In this document: piece by piece, positions 52,344 through 61,182 of the stretch | Layout of the letters: each line of letters starts with the position of its first letter | How positions within the stretch are numbered: position 1 is the stretch's first letter | NCBI RefSeq assembly: GCF_905479755.1 | Contig: NZ_CAJQNT010000030.1 | Location: 1 to 64,000, forward strand | DNA: 64,000 bases | Source: an uncultured Schumannella sp. | GTDB taxonomy: Bacteria > Actinomycetota > Actinomycetes > Actinomycetales > Microbacteriaceae | Direction of reading: 5' to 3' | The notes under the pieces: generated by a model | What the model was told of the DNA's origin: nothing | The model's database searches: none | What the model saw: only the letters and a program-made list of their open reading frames with translations | Translations under genes and position numbers: made by a program

Positions 52344-54812
52344 GTGTCGATCACGGTCGTGAAGCGCAACGGAGAGCGCGAGCCCTACGACGCCAACAAG
52401 ATCAACCTCGCGATCGAGCACGCGAGCGCGGGCCTCGACGAGAACATCACGTGGGTCACCCAGATCGCGAGCGAGCTCGAACTCACCCTGTTCGACGGCA
52501 TCACGACGCAGCAGCTCGACGAGGCCGTCATCCAGGTCGCCCTCCAGAACGTCAAAGACGACCCGCAGTTCGACACCGTCGCCGCGCGGCTCCTGCTGAA
52601 GACCATCTACAAGCGCGTCCTCGGTGACTACACGACCGCCGACGAGCTCAAGTCCCTGCACGCCAGCCACTTCCGCGCGAGCGTCGAGCGCGGGGTCGCC
52701 GAAAACCTGCTCGACCCGCGCTTCCCGGACCTGTTCGACCTCGACCTGCTCGCCACCAAGCTCGAGCCGAGCCGTGACGAACTGCTCAAGTACATCGGTG
52801 TGGTGACGCTCAACAACCGCTACGGCATCAAGGCCCGCAACGGCGACCCGCTCGAGGTGCCGCAGTTCTTCTGGATGCGCATCGCCATGGGCCTCTCGCT
52901 CAACGAGGCCGACCCGACGAGCCACGCGATCGCGTTCTACGACAAGATGTCCAAGCTCGAGTACGTCGCCGCGGGCTCGACCCTCGTCAACGCCGGCACC
53001 AGCTACCCGCAGCTCTCCAACTGCTTCGTCATGGAGATGCAGGACGACATCGAGCACATCGCCAAGAGCGTGCGCGACGTCATGTGGCTCACCAAGGGCA
53101 CCGGCGGCATCGGCCTCTCGGTCACCAAGCTTCGCTCGCAGGGCTCGCCGATCCGCTCCAACAACACCACCTCGACCGGTCCGATCCCCTTCATGCACAC
53201 GATCGACTCGGTGCTGCGCGCGGTCAGCCGCGGCGGCAAGAAGTTCGGCGCGCTGTGCTTCTACATGGAGAACTGGCACCTCGACTTCCCCGAGTTCCTC
53301 GACCTGCGTCAGAACTCCGGTGACCCCTACCGCCGCACCCGCACCGCGAACACCGCGGTGTGGATCAGCGACGAGTTCATGAAGCGCGTCCAGAACGACG
53401 ACGACTGGTACCTCTTCGACCCGCTCGAGGCCCCCGACCTCAACGAGCTCTACGGCGCCGAGTTCTCGGCCCGCTACGCCGAATACGCCGCCAAGGCCGA
53501 AGCCGGCGAGATGCGCATGTTCAAGAAGATCGGCGCGCGCGAGCAGTTCAAGTCGATCCTGATCTCTCTCCAGACCACGAGCCACCCGTGGCTCACCTGG
53601 AAGGACACGATCAACAACCGTGCCCTCAACAACAACACCGGCACCATCCACCTCTCGAACCTCTGCACCGAGATCTGCCTGCCGCAGGATGTCGACAACG
53701 TCTCGGTCTGCAACCTCGCCTCGATCAACCTGTCGACCCACCTCCACGTCGACGCCGAGGGAACGCTTGGCTTCGACTGGGCAAAGGTCGAAGAGAGCGC
53801 CCGCCTCGCGGTGCGTCAACTCGACAACCTCATCGACATCACCGAGTCGAGCGTCGACGAGGCCGACTTCTCCAACCAGCAGAACCGCGCGATCGGTCTC
53901 GGCGTCATGGGCTTCACCGACGTCGTCGAGAAGCTCGGCATCAGCTACGAGAGCGAGGCGGCCTACGACCTGATCGACGAGATCATGGAACACGTCTCCT
54001 ACGCCGCGATCGACGAGTCGGCCGACCTTGCGAAGGAGCGCGGCGCGTACACCAACTTCGCGGGCAGCCGCTGGGCGCAGGGCCTCGTGCCCTTCGACTC
54101 GATCGCGCTCACCGAAGAGAACCGCGGTGTGCCGATCAACGTCAACCGCACGACGCGCCTCGACTGGGACGCGCTGCGGGTGAAGGTCAAGGGCGGGATG
54201 CGCAACGCGACGCTCATGGCGATCGCACCCACCGCATCCATTGGTCTCGTCGCCGGCACCACGCCCGGCCTCGACCCGCAGTTCTCGCAGATCTTCAGCC
54301 GTGCCACCAGCAACGGCAAGTTCCTCGAGATCAACCGCAACCTCGTCGAGGCGCTGCAGAGCGCGGGCATCTGGGAGTCCACCAAGGAGCAGATCCTGCG
54401 CTCGCAGGGAGACATCCAGAACATCGCCGAGATCCCGGACGAGATCAAGGCCGTCTTCAAGACCAGCTTCCAGCTCTCGCCCTACGCCTTCCTCGACGTG
54501 GCGGCGCGCGCCCAGAAGTGGATCGACCAGGCCATCAGCCGCAACATGTACCTCGAGACGCGTGACCTCGGCGACATGATGGACATCTACTTCGGGGCCT
54601 GGGAGCGCGGCGTCAAGACGACGTACTACCTGCACATGAAGCCGCGTCACACCGCCGAGCAGTCGACCGTCAAGGTCAACAAGTCGATCCAGGTCGACGA
54701 GGGCGCTCCCGCCAAGCGCGGATTCGGTGCCGCCTCGTCGGTACCGGCGGAGCCCGCCGCCGCGGAGCAGCCCGCCGCCGCCCCCGCGCGTCGTGGATTC
54801 GGAGGCCTGTGA
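52344..54812 (+). CDS. nrdA: Ribonucleoside-diphosphate reductase, alpha subunit
   Basis: The 822-residue catalytic subunit reduces ribonucleotides to deoxyribonucleotides. An N-terminal ATP-cone (residues about 2-95) senses dATP. Catalytic residues are visible in QLSNCFVMEM, LSNLCTEICLP and NVSVCNLASINLS (three Cys and the Glu), and the radical-relay Tyr pair in KTTYYLHMKP. The C-terminus ends PARRGFGGL, with no redox Cys pair; those cysteines lie in the next overlapping ORF. The GTG start has GAGAGGAG upstream. NrdR boxes precede it. Confidence 0.93.
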   Translation: MSITVVKRNGEREPYDANKINLAIEHASAGLDENITWVTQIASELELTLFDGITTQQLDEAVIQVALQNVKDDPQFDTVAARLLLKTIYKRVLGDYTTADELKSLHASHFRASVERGVAENLLDPRFPDLFDLDLLATKLEPSRDELLKYIGVVTLNNRYGIKARNGDPLEVPQFFWMRIAMGLSLNEADPTSHAIAFYDKMSKLEYVAAGSTLVNAGTSYPQLSNCFVMEMQDDIEHIAKSVRDVMWLTKGTGGIGLSVTKLRSQGSPIRSNNTTSTGPIPFMHTIDSVLRAVSRGGKKFGALCFYMENWHLDFPEFLDLRQNSGDPYRRTRTANTAVWISDEFMKRVQNDDDWYLFDPLEAPDLNELYGAEFSARYAEYAAKAEAGEMRMFKKIGAREQFKSILISLQTTSHPWLTWKDTINNRALNNNTGTIHLSNLCTEICLPQDVDNVSVCNLASINLSTHLHVDAEGTLGFDWAKVEESARLAVRQLDNLIDITESSVDEADFSNQQNRAIGLGVMGFTDVVEKLGISYESEAAYDLIDEIMEHVSYAAIDESADLAKERGAYTNFAGSRWAQGLVPFDSIALTEENRGVPINVNRTTRLDWDALRVKVKGGMRNATLMAIAPTASIGLVAGTTPGLDPQFSQIFSRATSNGKFLEINRNLVEALQSAGIWESTKEQILRSQGDIQNIAEIPDEIKAVFKTSFQLSPYAFLDVAARAQKWIDQAISRNMYLETRDLGDMMDIYFGAWERGVKTTYYLHMKPRHTAEQSTVKVNKSIQVDEGAPAKRGFGAASSVPAEPAAAEQPAAAPARRGFGGL

Positions 54813-54892
54813 TGGGTCCCTTCGACGAAGTCGGCGGCTACGACGTTCCGGTCGACCCGATGGACGACCTGCAGTGCGAGTCCTGCCAGTAA
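54812..54892 (+). CDS. 26-residue ORF carrying the redox CxxC tail of NrdA
   Basis: The ATG at 54812 overlaps the nrdA TGA (TGATG), and GGAGG lies six bases before it, so initiation is well supported. The peptide ends DPMDDLQCESCQ. Alpha subunits normally end in such a Cys pair (for example ECEACQ), which passes electrons from thioredoxin to the active site. The upstream nrdA product lacks it. Either the tail works as a separate peptide, or a -1 slip at the end of nrdA fuses it. A mutation or sequencing error is a third option. Confidence 0.7.
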   Translation: MGPFDEVGGYDVPVDPMDDLQCESCQ

Positions 54893-54928
54893 CTCTCTAC
54901 CCACCGCGACATTAGGACACCACAACAC

Positions 54929-55918
54929 ATGCCGATCCTCGGAACCGGAATCACGGAGGGCCTCCTCCTCAAGCCCGTCACCTACAAGTGGGCGATGGAC
55001 CTCTACGACCAGGCGGTGGCGAACACCTGGTTCCCCAACGAGATCCAGCTCGGCGAAGACATCGCCGACTTCAAGAAGATGACCGACGAGGAACGCCACG
55101 CGATCACGTTCCTCATGTCGTACTTCAACCCGAACGAGCTGCTCGTCAACAAGGCGCTCGCCTTCGGCGTCTACCCCTACATCAACGCCCCCGAGGCGCA
55201 CCTCTACCTCGCGAAGCAGATGTGGGAAGAGGCCAACCACTGCATGAGCTTCGAGTACGTGCTCGAGACCTTCCCGATCAACCGCGACGAGGCGTACAAC
55301 GCCCACGTCGATGTGCCCTCGATGGCGCGCAAGGAAGAGTTCGAGGTCAAGTTCATCAAGCGCATGACCGAGCAGACCCTCGACATCACGACGACCGAGG
55401 GCAAGCAGGACTTCATCCGCAACCTCGTCGCCTACAACGTCATCCTCGAGGGCATCTGGTTCTACTCGGGCTTCATGGTCGCGCTGAGCTTCCGCCAGCG
55501 GAACCTGCTGCGCAACTTCGGCAGCCTCATGGACTGGGTGGTGCGCGACGAGAGCCTGCACCTCAAGTTCGGCATCAACCTGATCCTCACGGTGCTCGAC
55601 GAGAACCCGGACCTGCAGACGCCGGAGTTCGCCAACGAGATCAAGCAGATGATTCTGGATGCCGTGGAGATGGAAGAGGAGTACAACCGGGACCTGCTTC
55701 CCGGCGGCATCCTCGGCCTCAACGCGAGCTACATCAACCAGTACGTGAAGTACCTCGCCGACCGCCGACTGGAGGAGCTCGGCTTCGAGCCCGAGTACAA
55801 GGTCTCGAACCCGGCCAAGTGGATGGCGGCCGCGAACGACACCCTGCAGCTGGTGAACTTCTTCGAGTCGACGAACACGTCCTACGAGTCGAACGCGAGC
55901 GCGGGCTCGAAGCGTTAG
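54929..55918 (+). CDS. nrdB: Ribonucleoside-diphosphate reductase, beta subunit (class Ic pattern)
   Basis: The 329-residue radical-generating subunit has metal ligands Glu70, Glu101, His104, Glu174, Glu208 and His211, with the same spacings as Asp84, Glu115, His118, Glu204, Glu238 and His241 of Escherichia coli NrdB. Residue 108, four after His104, is Phe where the radical Tyr122 should be (EEANHCMSFEY). Phe here and Glu for Asp84 are the marks of class Ic enzymes, which use a Mn/Fe centre without a tyrosyl radical. It follows the short Cys-tail ORF by 36 bp. Confidence 0.92.
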   Translation: MPILGTGITEGLLLKPVTYKWAMDLYDQAVANTWFPNEIQLGEDIADFKKMTDEERHAITFLMSYFNPNELLVNKALAFGVYPYINAPEAHLYLAKQMWEEANHCMSFEYVLETFPINRDEAYNAHVDVPSMARKEEFEVKFIKRMTEQTLDITTTEGKQDFIRNLVAYNVILEGIWFYSGFMVALSFRQRNLLRNFGSLMDWVVRDESLHLKFGINLILTVLDENPDLQTPEFANEIKQMILDAVEMEEEYNRDLLPGGILGLNASYINQYVKYLADRRLEELGFEPEYKVSNPAKWMAAANDTLQLVNFFESTNTSYESNASAGSKR

Positions 55919-55922
55919 TGGT

Positions 55923-55978
55923 GCCGGTTGAGTAGCCGCGAAGCGGCGGACGGCCGGTTGAGTAGCCGCGAAGCGGCG
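55923..55978. repeat. 26-bp interspersed repeat, two copies
   Basis: Copies at 55923-55948 and 55953-55978 are identical, beginning GCCGGTTGAGTAGCCGCGAA. Each contains a small hairpin (CCGC-GAA-GCGG). The second copy is followed by TATCGAAACC, which completes a form I recall as very frequent between genes in Microbacteriaceae. Here the pair overlaps the 5' end of the following acetyltransferase gene. Confidence 0.85.
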
Positions 55979-56485
55979 TATCGAAACCCCGTCGAGTTCG
56001 CACCCGTCGACTGGCTCGACCCGCGCGCCGTGGCCCTCCGCGCGGCCATGGACGCCGAGACCGGCGCGATGTACGCCGACTTCGTGGCGAGCCTCGACCC
56101 GGCGGTCGCCGCGAAGTCGGCGCGAGCTCTCGTGATCGACCCGGCGACGATCGCGGTCACCGTCCTCGCGCTCCAGGACGGCGCGCCGGTCGGGCACGCC
56201 GCTCTGCGGCCGTACGGCGCCGAGTTCGAGGTGAAGAAACTGTTCGTCGCGCCGGACGCGCGCGGGACCGCCGCGGCGCGGGGACTCATGACCTGGCTCG
56301 AGGAGTTCGCGATCCAACAGGGCGCCGCATCCCTGGTGCTGCAGACCGGCCCGCGCCAGATCGCGGCGATCGCGCTCTATGAGCGCCTCGGCTACCACCC
56401 GATCCCGCCCTACGGCTTGTACGTCGACATGGTCGACGCGCGCTGCTATCGCAAGGTGCTCGGCGGGGAGCCGGTCATCCCGTGA
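55958..56485 (+). CDS. GNAT N-acetyltransferase
   Basis: The product is a roughly 175-residue acetyltransferase with the acetyl-CoA loop KKLFVAPDARGTAAARGLMTWLEEFAIQQGA and the C-terminal YERLGYHPIPPYG. The reading frame runs into the interspersed repeat. The only starts before the conserved VDWLDPRAVALRAAMDAE are TTG codons inside the repeat copies (55928 and 55958), or a later ATG at 56049 that would cut into the domain. I use TTG 55958 with low certainty. The 3' end overlaps the convergent hrpA. Confidence 0.75.
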   Translation: MSSREAAYRNPVEFAPVDWLDPRAVALRAAMDAETGAMYADFVASLDPAVAAKSARALVIDPATIAVTVLALQDGAPVGHAALRPYGAEFEVKKLFVAPDARGTAAARGLMTWLEEFAIQQGAASLVLQTGPRQIAAIALYERLGYHPIPPYGLYVDMVDARCYRKVLGGEPVIP

Positions 56486-59400
56486 GCGCCTTGCTGATGC
56501 GCTGAACGCTCACCGGTCCCTGGGCTCCGAGGTGCTGGGCGAAGAGCGAGAGGCGCAGCTCTTCGAGCATCCAGCGCGCGGTGTGCAGGTGCTCGGGGGC
56601 GGTGAGCGGCAGGGGTAGCTCGCCGCCCGCATCCCGCACGAGCGCCGTCGCCTTCTCGACCTCGGTCTGCCACTGCCGATCGCGGCCGAGGTTCGCGGCC
56701 ATCTTCTCGGTGCGGTGGGTGATTCCGGCGAGGTACAGCGGAACGCGGCGCAATCGGTCGATGCCGGTCGCGCGGATGAAGCCGGGGTAGACAAGATTGT
56801 CTAGTTGGGCGCGCGCATCGGCGAGTGGCGACATCAGCGCCAGGCTCGACCGTGCCGAAATCGCCTTGTCGGCGACGCGCGCGGCGTCGAGCACGCGCGC
56901 GGTGAGCTGCACCGCCTCGAACACGCCGTCGATGAGCCCCGCCGAGACCTCGTCGCGCAACGCCTCGAACTCAGGTCTCGTGACGGGCGCGCGCGGGCCC
57001 GCCGCCTGGTCGATCACCGCGAGAAGTGCGTCATCGAGGAGCGCTGCCGTCGAGCGGTACGGGCTCGCGGCGAGCTGCAGCTTCTCGGGCCCGGTGAGGT
57101 GCTCCTGCACATAGCCGAGCGGGCTCGGCAGGCTCAGCGCGATCAGCCGCCTGACCCCCAGCGGATGCGCGGCGGCCTGCTCGGCGGCCGTGCCGAAGAC
57201 CCGAATCGCGACACTCGCCCCCTCGTCGACGAGGGCGGGGAAGGCCCGGACCGTGGAGGCGCCCTGCTTCGCTTCGACGAGCCTCGGCAGCTCGTCGAGA
57301 TCCCAACTGGTGAGCCCTGAGCGTTCCAACTCGCGCCCCGGTGTGGCCGTCTGGGCCACCTTCGCGACGCTCGAGCGCGCCCGTTCGGCGAAGCGTGACT
57401 GCAGCGCGGCGAGGCTCTTGTCGAGCCCGACGCGCCGACCGCGCGCGTCGATCGCGGCGAAACCCATCCGCAGATGCGCCGCGACGCGGTCGAGGTCGAA
57501 GTCGGAGGCGGCCACGACCGTGTGCGTCGCACGCCGGATTTCCTGCGCGAGCAGGTCCGTCAACGGGGAGTCGGCGTGCTCGGGGAGTTCCGCCATGAGC
57601 TTTCTCGCCCAGTCGGCGGCCGGCACGACGTTCTTCCGGATGTGCTTGGGCAGGCTCTTGATGAGCGCCGTCACGAGCTCCTCGCGAAGCCCCGGCACGA
57701 GCCAGTCGAAGCCGCGATCCTCCAGCCGCGGCAGCACCGCGAGCGGGATCTCGAGCGTCACCCCGTCATCCTCGGCCCCCGGCTCGAAACGGTAGGCGAG
57801 GCGCAGCCGCTGCTCGCCGGCCTGCCAGTGGGTGGGGAAGCCCTGTTCGTCGCGCGCGGGCGCGGCCTCCTCCTCGCCGAGGAGGGCCTCCCGCGTCATC
57901 GTCAGCAACTCGGGTGTCGCGCGGCGGGCGTCGCGCCACCAGCGCTCGAAGCGCCGTACGTCGGTGACGTCGGCGGGAATCCGTCGGTCGTAGAAGTCGA
58001 CGACGGCCTCGTCGTCGACCAGGATGTCGCGGCGGCGGGTGCGCTCCTCCAACTGTTCGAGTTCGCGACGCAGCGCCCGGTTGGCGCGATCGAACTCGAA
58101 CAGTGCGTTGTTCCGGATCTCGAACGGCCACTCCCCGGGCTTGCCGTCCATGCCGACGAGGGCATGCCGGATGAACAGCTCGCGGGCCTGCTCGGCGTCG
58201 ATCCGCGCCAACTGGATGCGGCGCCTCGGCACGATCGGAACGCCGTAGAGGGTGACCTTCTCGTCGGCGACCGCCGAACCCTGCCTCTTCTCCCAACGCG
58301 GCAGCCCGTAGCTGCGCTTCACCAGGTGTTCGGCGAGCGGCTCCGCCCAGGCCGGGTCGATGCGCGCCACCGTGCGGGCGAACAGGCGGCTCGTCTCCAC
58401 CAGCTCGGCGGCCATCACCGCGGCGGGCGGCTTCTTCGCGAGCGCCGACCCGGGGAAAATCGTGAAGCGCTGCTGGCGCGAGCCGAGGAACTCGGTGGAG
58501 CGGCGCCCCTTCTCGCCCGGCTTCGCGCGCGAGCGCTCATCGAGCAGGCCGATGCGGCTGAGCAGCCCCGAGAGCAGCGAGATGTGGATCGCGTCGGCGT
58601 CGGTGCTCGCGCCCTGGGGCACGATGCCGAGCGGCTTGGCGGCGCGCACCAGCTGGCGGTAGAGCTCCTGCCACTCGCGCACCCGCAGGTAGTTCAGGAA
58701 CTCGGACTTGCACAGGCGCCGGAACGCGCTGCTGGAGAGTTCGCGCTGCTGGTGCTCCACGTGGTTCCAGAGGTTCAGCAGGCTGATGAAATCGCTCGTC
58801 GGGTCGGTGAAGCGGGCGTGGGAGGCATCCGCTGTTCCGCGCTTTTCGAGCGGTCGCTCGCGCGGATCCTGGATGCTCAGCCCGGCCACGATCGCCATCA
58901 CCTCGCGCGCGACCCCGCGCCGCTCGGCCTCCACGATCATGCGGCCGAAGCGGGGGTCCACCGGCAGCCGGGCGAGGTCGCGCCCGGACTTGGTGATGCG
59001 GGTGTGGCCGGTTGTCGGGTCGGCGGAGATCGCGCCGAGTTCGAGCAGCAGGTCGGTGCCGTCCTTGATGCCGCGCGCATCCGGCGGCTCGACGAACGGG
59101 AATTCGGAGATGTCGCCGAGCCGCAGGTCGATCATCTGGAGGATGACGGCGGCGAGGCTCGTGCGCAGGATCTCGGGGTCGGTGAACTCGGGGCGGGAGT
59201 CGAAGTCCTCCTCCGAGTACAGCCGGATGGCGATGCCGTCGCTCGTACGCCCGGCGCGACCCGAGCGCTGGTTGGCGCTCGCCTGGCTGATCGCCTCGAT
59301 CGGCAGACGCTGCACCTTCGAACGCGCCGAGTAGCGGCTGATGCGCGCGGTGCCGGTGTCGATCACGTACTTGATTCCCGGAACCGTGAGGCTCGTCTCG

Positions 59401-60320
59401 GCGACGTTGGTGGCGAGCACGATGCGGCGGCGGATGCCCGGCCGGGCCTGCTCGAAGACGCGATGCTGCTCCGCGGAGCTCAATCGGCCGTAGAGCGGCA
59501 GCACCTCGGTGGACTCGCCGGCGGCGCCGCGCGAGGTGAGGCGTCCGCGAATGGCGTCGGCGGCATCCCGGATCTCGTTCTCGCCGCTGAAAAAGACGAG
59601 CACGTCGCCGGTGCCCTCGCGCTCCAACTCGTCGAGCGCATCCAGCACGCCCTGCACGATGTCGCGGTCGTCGCGGGTCGCGCCGTCGTCGCTGTCGTCG
59701 TCGCCGGACTCGGCGACGAGCGGGCGGTAGCGGATCTCGACCGGGTAGCTGCGTCCGCTCACCTCGACGATCGGGGCGGGGGAGCCAGCGGTGGCGAAGT
59801 GTTTCGCGAAACGCTCCGGGTCGATCGTCGCGCTCGTGATGATGACCTTGAGCTCGGGGCGACGCGGCAGGAGCCGCGTGAGGTAGCCGAGCAGGAAGTC
59901 GATCGTGAGGCTGCGTTCGTGCGCCTCGTCGATGATGATCGTGTCGTAGCGGCGCAGGTCGCGGTCGCGGTTGATTTCGGCGAGCAGCACGCCGTCGGTC
60001 ATCAGCTTGACCGCCGTCTCGCGCTTCGTGCGGTCGTCGAAGCGCACCTGATAGCCGACGAGGGTGCCGAGCTCGACGCCGAGCTCCTCGGCGATCCGCT
60101 CGGCGACGCTGCGTGCGGCGATCCGGCGCGGCTGGGTGTGTCCGATCTTCTCGCGTCCGAGCTCCAGCAGGATCTTCGGCAGTTGGGTCGTCTTGCCCGA
60201 GCCGGTCGCGCCCGCCACGATCACCACCTGGTTGTCGGCGATGGCGCGCGAAAGCTCCTCCCGCGCGGCGCTGACGGGCAGCTCCGGCGGGTAGGTGATC
60301 GGCGGCAGGTCGAGGGGCAT
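56475..60320 (-). CDS. hrpA: ATP-dependent RNA helicase HrpA
   Basis: The 1281-residue DEAH-box helicase has Walker A VAGATGSGKTTQLPK, IIIDEAHERSL (DEAH box), TSATID, the C-terminal helicase domain (VVLATNVAETSLTVPGI as VLATNVAETS, QRSGRAGR) and the long DUF3418 tail typical of HrpA. It acts on stalled ribosomes or mRNA. The start MPLDLPPITYPPELPV is standard. It overlaps the GNAT gene end by 11 bp and is followed upstream by metQ in the same direction after 37 bp. Confidence 0.95.
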   Translation of the reverse strand: MPLDLPPITYPPELPVSAAREELSRAIADNQVVIVAGATGSGKTTQLPKILLELGREKIGHTQPRRIAARSVAERIAEELGVELGTLVGYQVRFDDRTKRETAVKLMTDGVLLAEINRDRDLRRYDTIIIDEAHERSLTIDFLLGYLTRLLPRRPELKVIITSATIDPERFAKHFATAGSPAPIVEVSGRSYPVEIRYRPLVAESGDDDSDDGATRDDRDIVQGVLDALDELEREGTGDVLVFFSGENEIRDAADAIRGRLTSRGAAGESTEVLPLYGRLSSAEQHRVFEQARPGIRRRIVLATNVAETSLTVPGIKYVIDTGTARISRYSARSKVQRLPIEAISQASANQRSGRAGRTSDGIAIRLYSEEDFDSRPEFTDPEILRTSLAAVILQMIDLRLGDISEFPFVEPPDARGIKDGTDLLLELGAISADPTTGHTRITKSGRDLARLPVDPRFGRMIVEAERRGVAREVMAIVAGLSIQDPRERPLEKRGTADASHARFTDPTSDFISLLNLWNHVEHQQRELSSSAFRRLCKSEFLNYLRVREWQELYRQLVRAAKPLGIVPQGASTDADAIHISLLSGLLSRIGLLDERSRAKPGEKGRRSTEFLGSRQQRFTIFPGSALAKKPPAAVMAAELVETSRLFARTVARIDPAWAEPLAEHLVKRSYGLPRWEKRQGSAVADEKVTLYGVPIVPRRRIQLARIDAEQARELFIRHALVGMDGKPGEWPFEIRNNALFEFDRANRALRRELEQLEERTRRRDILVDDEAVVDFYDRRIPADVTDVRRFERWWRDARRATPELLTMTREALLGEEEAAPARDEQGFPTHWQAGEQRLRLAYRFEPGAEDDGVTLEIPLAVLPRLEDRGFDWLVPGLREELVTALIKSLPKHIRKNVVPAADWARKLMAELPEHADSPLTDLLAQEIRRATHTVVAASDFDLDRVAAHLRMGFAAIDARGRRVGLDKSLAALQSRFAERARSSVAKVAQTATPGRELERSGLTSWDLDELPRLVEAKQGASTVRAFPALVDEGASVAIRVFGTAAEQAAAHPLGVRRLIALSLPSPLGYVQEHLTGPEKLQLAASPYRSTAALLDDALLAVIDQAAGPRAPVTRPEFEALRDEVSAGLIDGVFEAVQLTARVLDAARVADKAISARSSLALMSPLADARAQLDNLVYPGFIRATGIDRLRRVPLYLAGITHRTEKMAANLGRDRQWQTEVEKATALVRDAGGELPLPLTAPEHLHTARWMLEELRLSLFAQHLGAQGPVSVQRISKALTG

Positions 60321-60357
60321 AGCCGTCCAGGCTAGCGCCCCTCGACCGCCGCGCGCG

Positions 60358-61164
60358 CTACGCGGCCGGCGTGACGAGGCCCGAGTACTGCTCCAGGATC
60401 CAGGCGGCGGTCTCCTCGGACGTGAGCAGCTCGTAGAGCGTGGCGACGCGCGGGTCGTCGGCGAGCTCGGCGCGCGTCGCGAGGATGTTGAAGTAGCTGC
60501 TCTCGGCGCCTTCGGCGAAGAGCTGGAGGGAGCTATCGAGCCCCGCGGCGGCCGCGAAGCTGAAGTTCACGATCGCGGCGTCCTTCTCGTCGAGTGCCTG
60601 GGGCAGGCTCGCGGCGTCGATCTCACTGAACTCGAAGCCACGCGGGTTGGCGGTGATGTCGGCGACGGTGCTCGGCGCATCCGTCGTCTCGATCAGGCCG
60701 TGGGCGGCGAGCAGCAGCAGGGCGCGCGACTCGTTGCTCGCATCGTTCGGCAGCGCGATGCTGGCGCCGTCGGGCAGGTCGGCGATGTCGTCCACGGTCT
60801 TCGAGTAGAGCGCCAGCGGCGGCAGGTAGACCTTGCCGACAGCGACGAGGTCGTCGCCCGACTCCGAGTTGTAGAGGTTCAGGTAGGGCTCGTGCTGGAA
60901 CAGGTTGACGTCGTTGGTGCCGTCCGAGAGCGCCTGGTTCGGGGTCACGTAGTCGGCGTACTCCTGGACGCGGAGGGTGAGCCCCGCCTCCTCGGCCTGA
61001 CCGGAGTCGATCACGAACTGCAGGATCTCGGCGGCGGGAACGGCGGTCGCGCCGACGCTGAGTGTCGAGTCGTCGTCGGCCGTGGCGCCGCACGCGCTCA
61101 GGGCGAGGGTGGCGGCGACCGCGGCGGTGGTGGCGAGCGCGGCGCGCGAGAAGCGGTGGAACAT
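60358..61164 (-). CDS. metQ: Methionine ABC transporter, substrate-binding lipoprotein
   Basis: The 268-residue lipoprotein has the signal TTAAVAATLALSACGATA and the NLPA/MetQ domain (LRVQEYADYVTPNQALSDGTNDVNLFQHEPYLNLYN). It captures methionine outside the membrane for MetNI. It is the last gene of metN-metI-metQ, 18 bp after metI. Confidence 0.93.
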   Translation of the reverse strand: MFHRFSRAALATTAAVAATLALSACGATADDDSTLSVGATAVPAAEILQFVIDSGQAEEAGLTLRVQEYADYVTPNQALSDGTNDVNLFQHEPYLNLYNSESGDDLVAVGKVYLPPLALYSKTVDDIADLPDGASIALPNDASNESRALLLLAAHGLIETTDAPSTVADITANPRGFEFSEIDAASLPQALDEKDAAIVNFSFAAAAGLDSSLQLFAEGAESSYFNILATRAELADDPRVATLYELLTSEETAAWILEQYSGLVTPAA

Positions 61165-61182
61165 GGTGGGCCTTTCGAGGAT

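Noticed and set aside
52137-54650. An open frame of over 800 codons on the minus strand opposite nrdA
   Set aside because: It is the mirror of a well-supported gene. High GC third positions leave the opposite strand free of stops, and the translation is low-complexity (Glu/Val/Arg/Asp-rich) with no family motif.
57474-60335. A 950-codon plus-strand frame opposite hrpA
   Set aside because: It is a shadow of hrpA with repetitive Arg/Gly/Ala composition and no recognisable domain. The minus strand shows all DEAH-helicase motifs.
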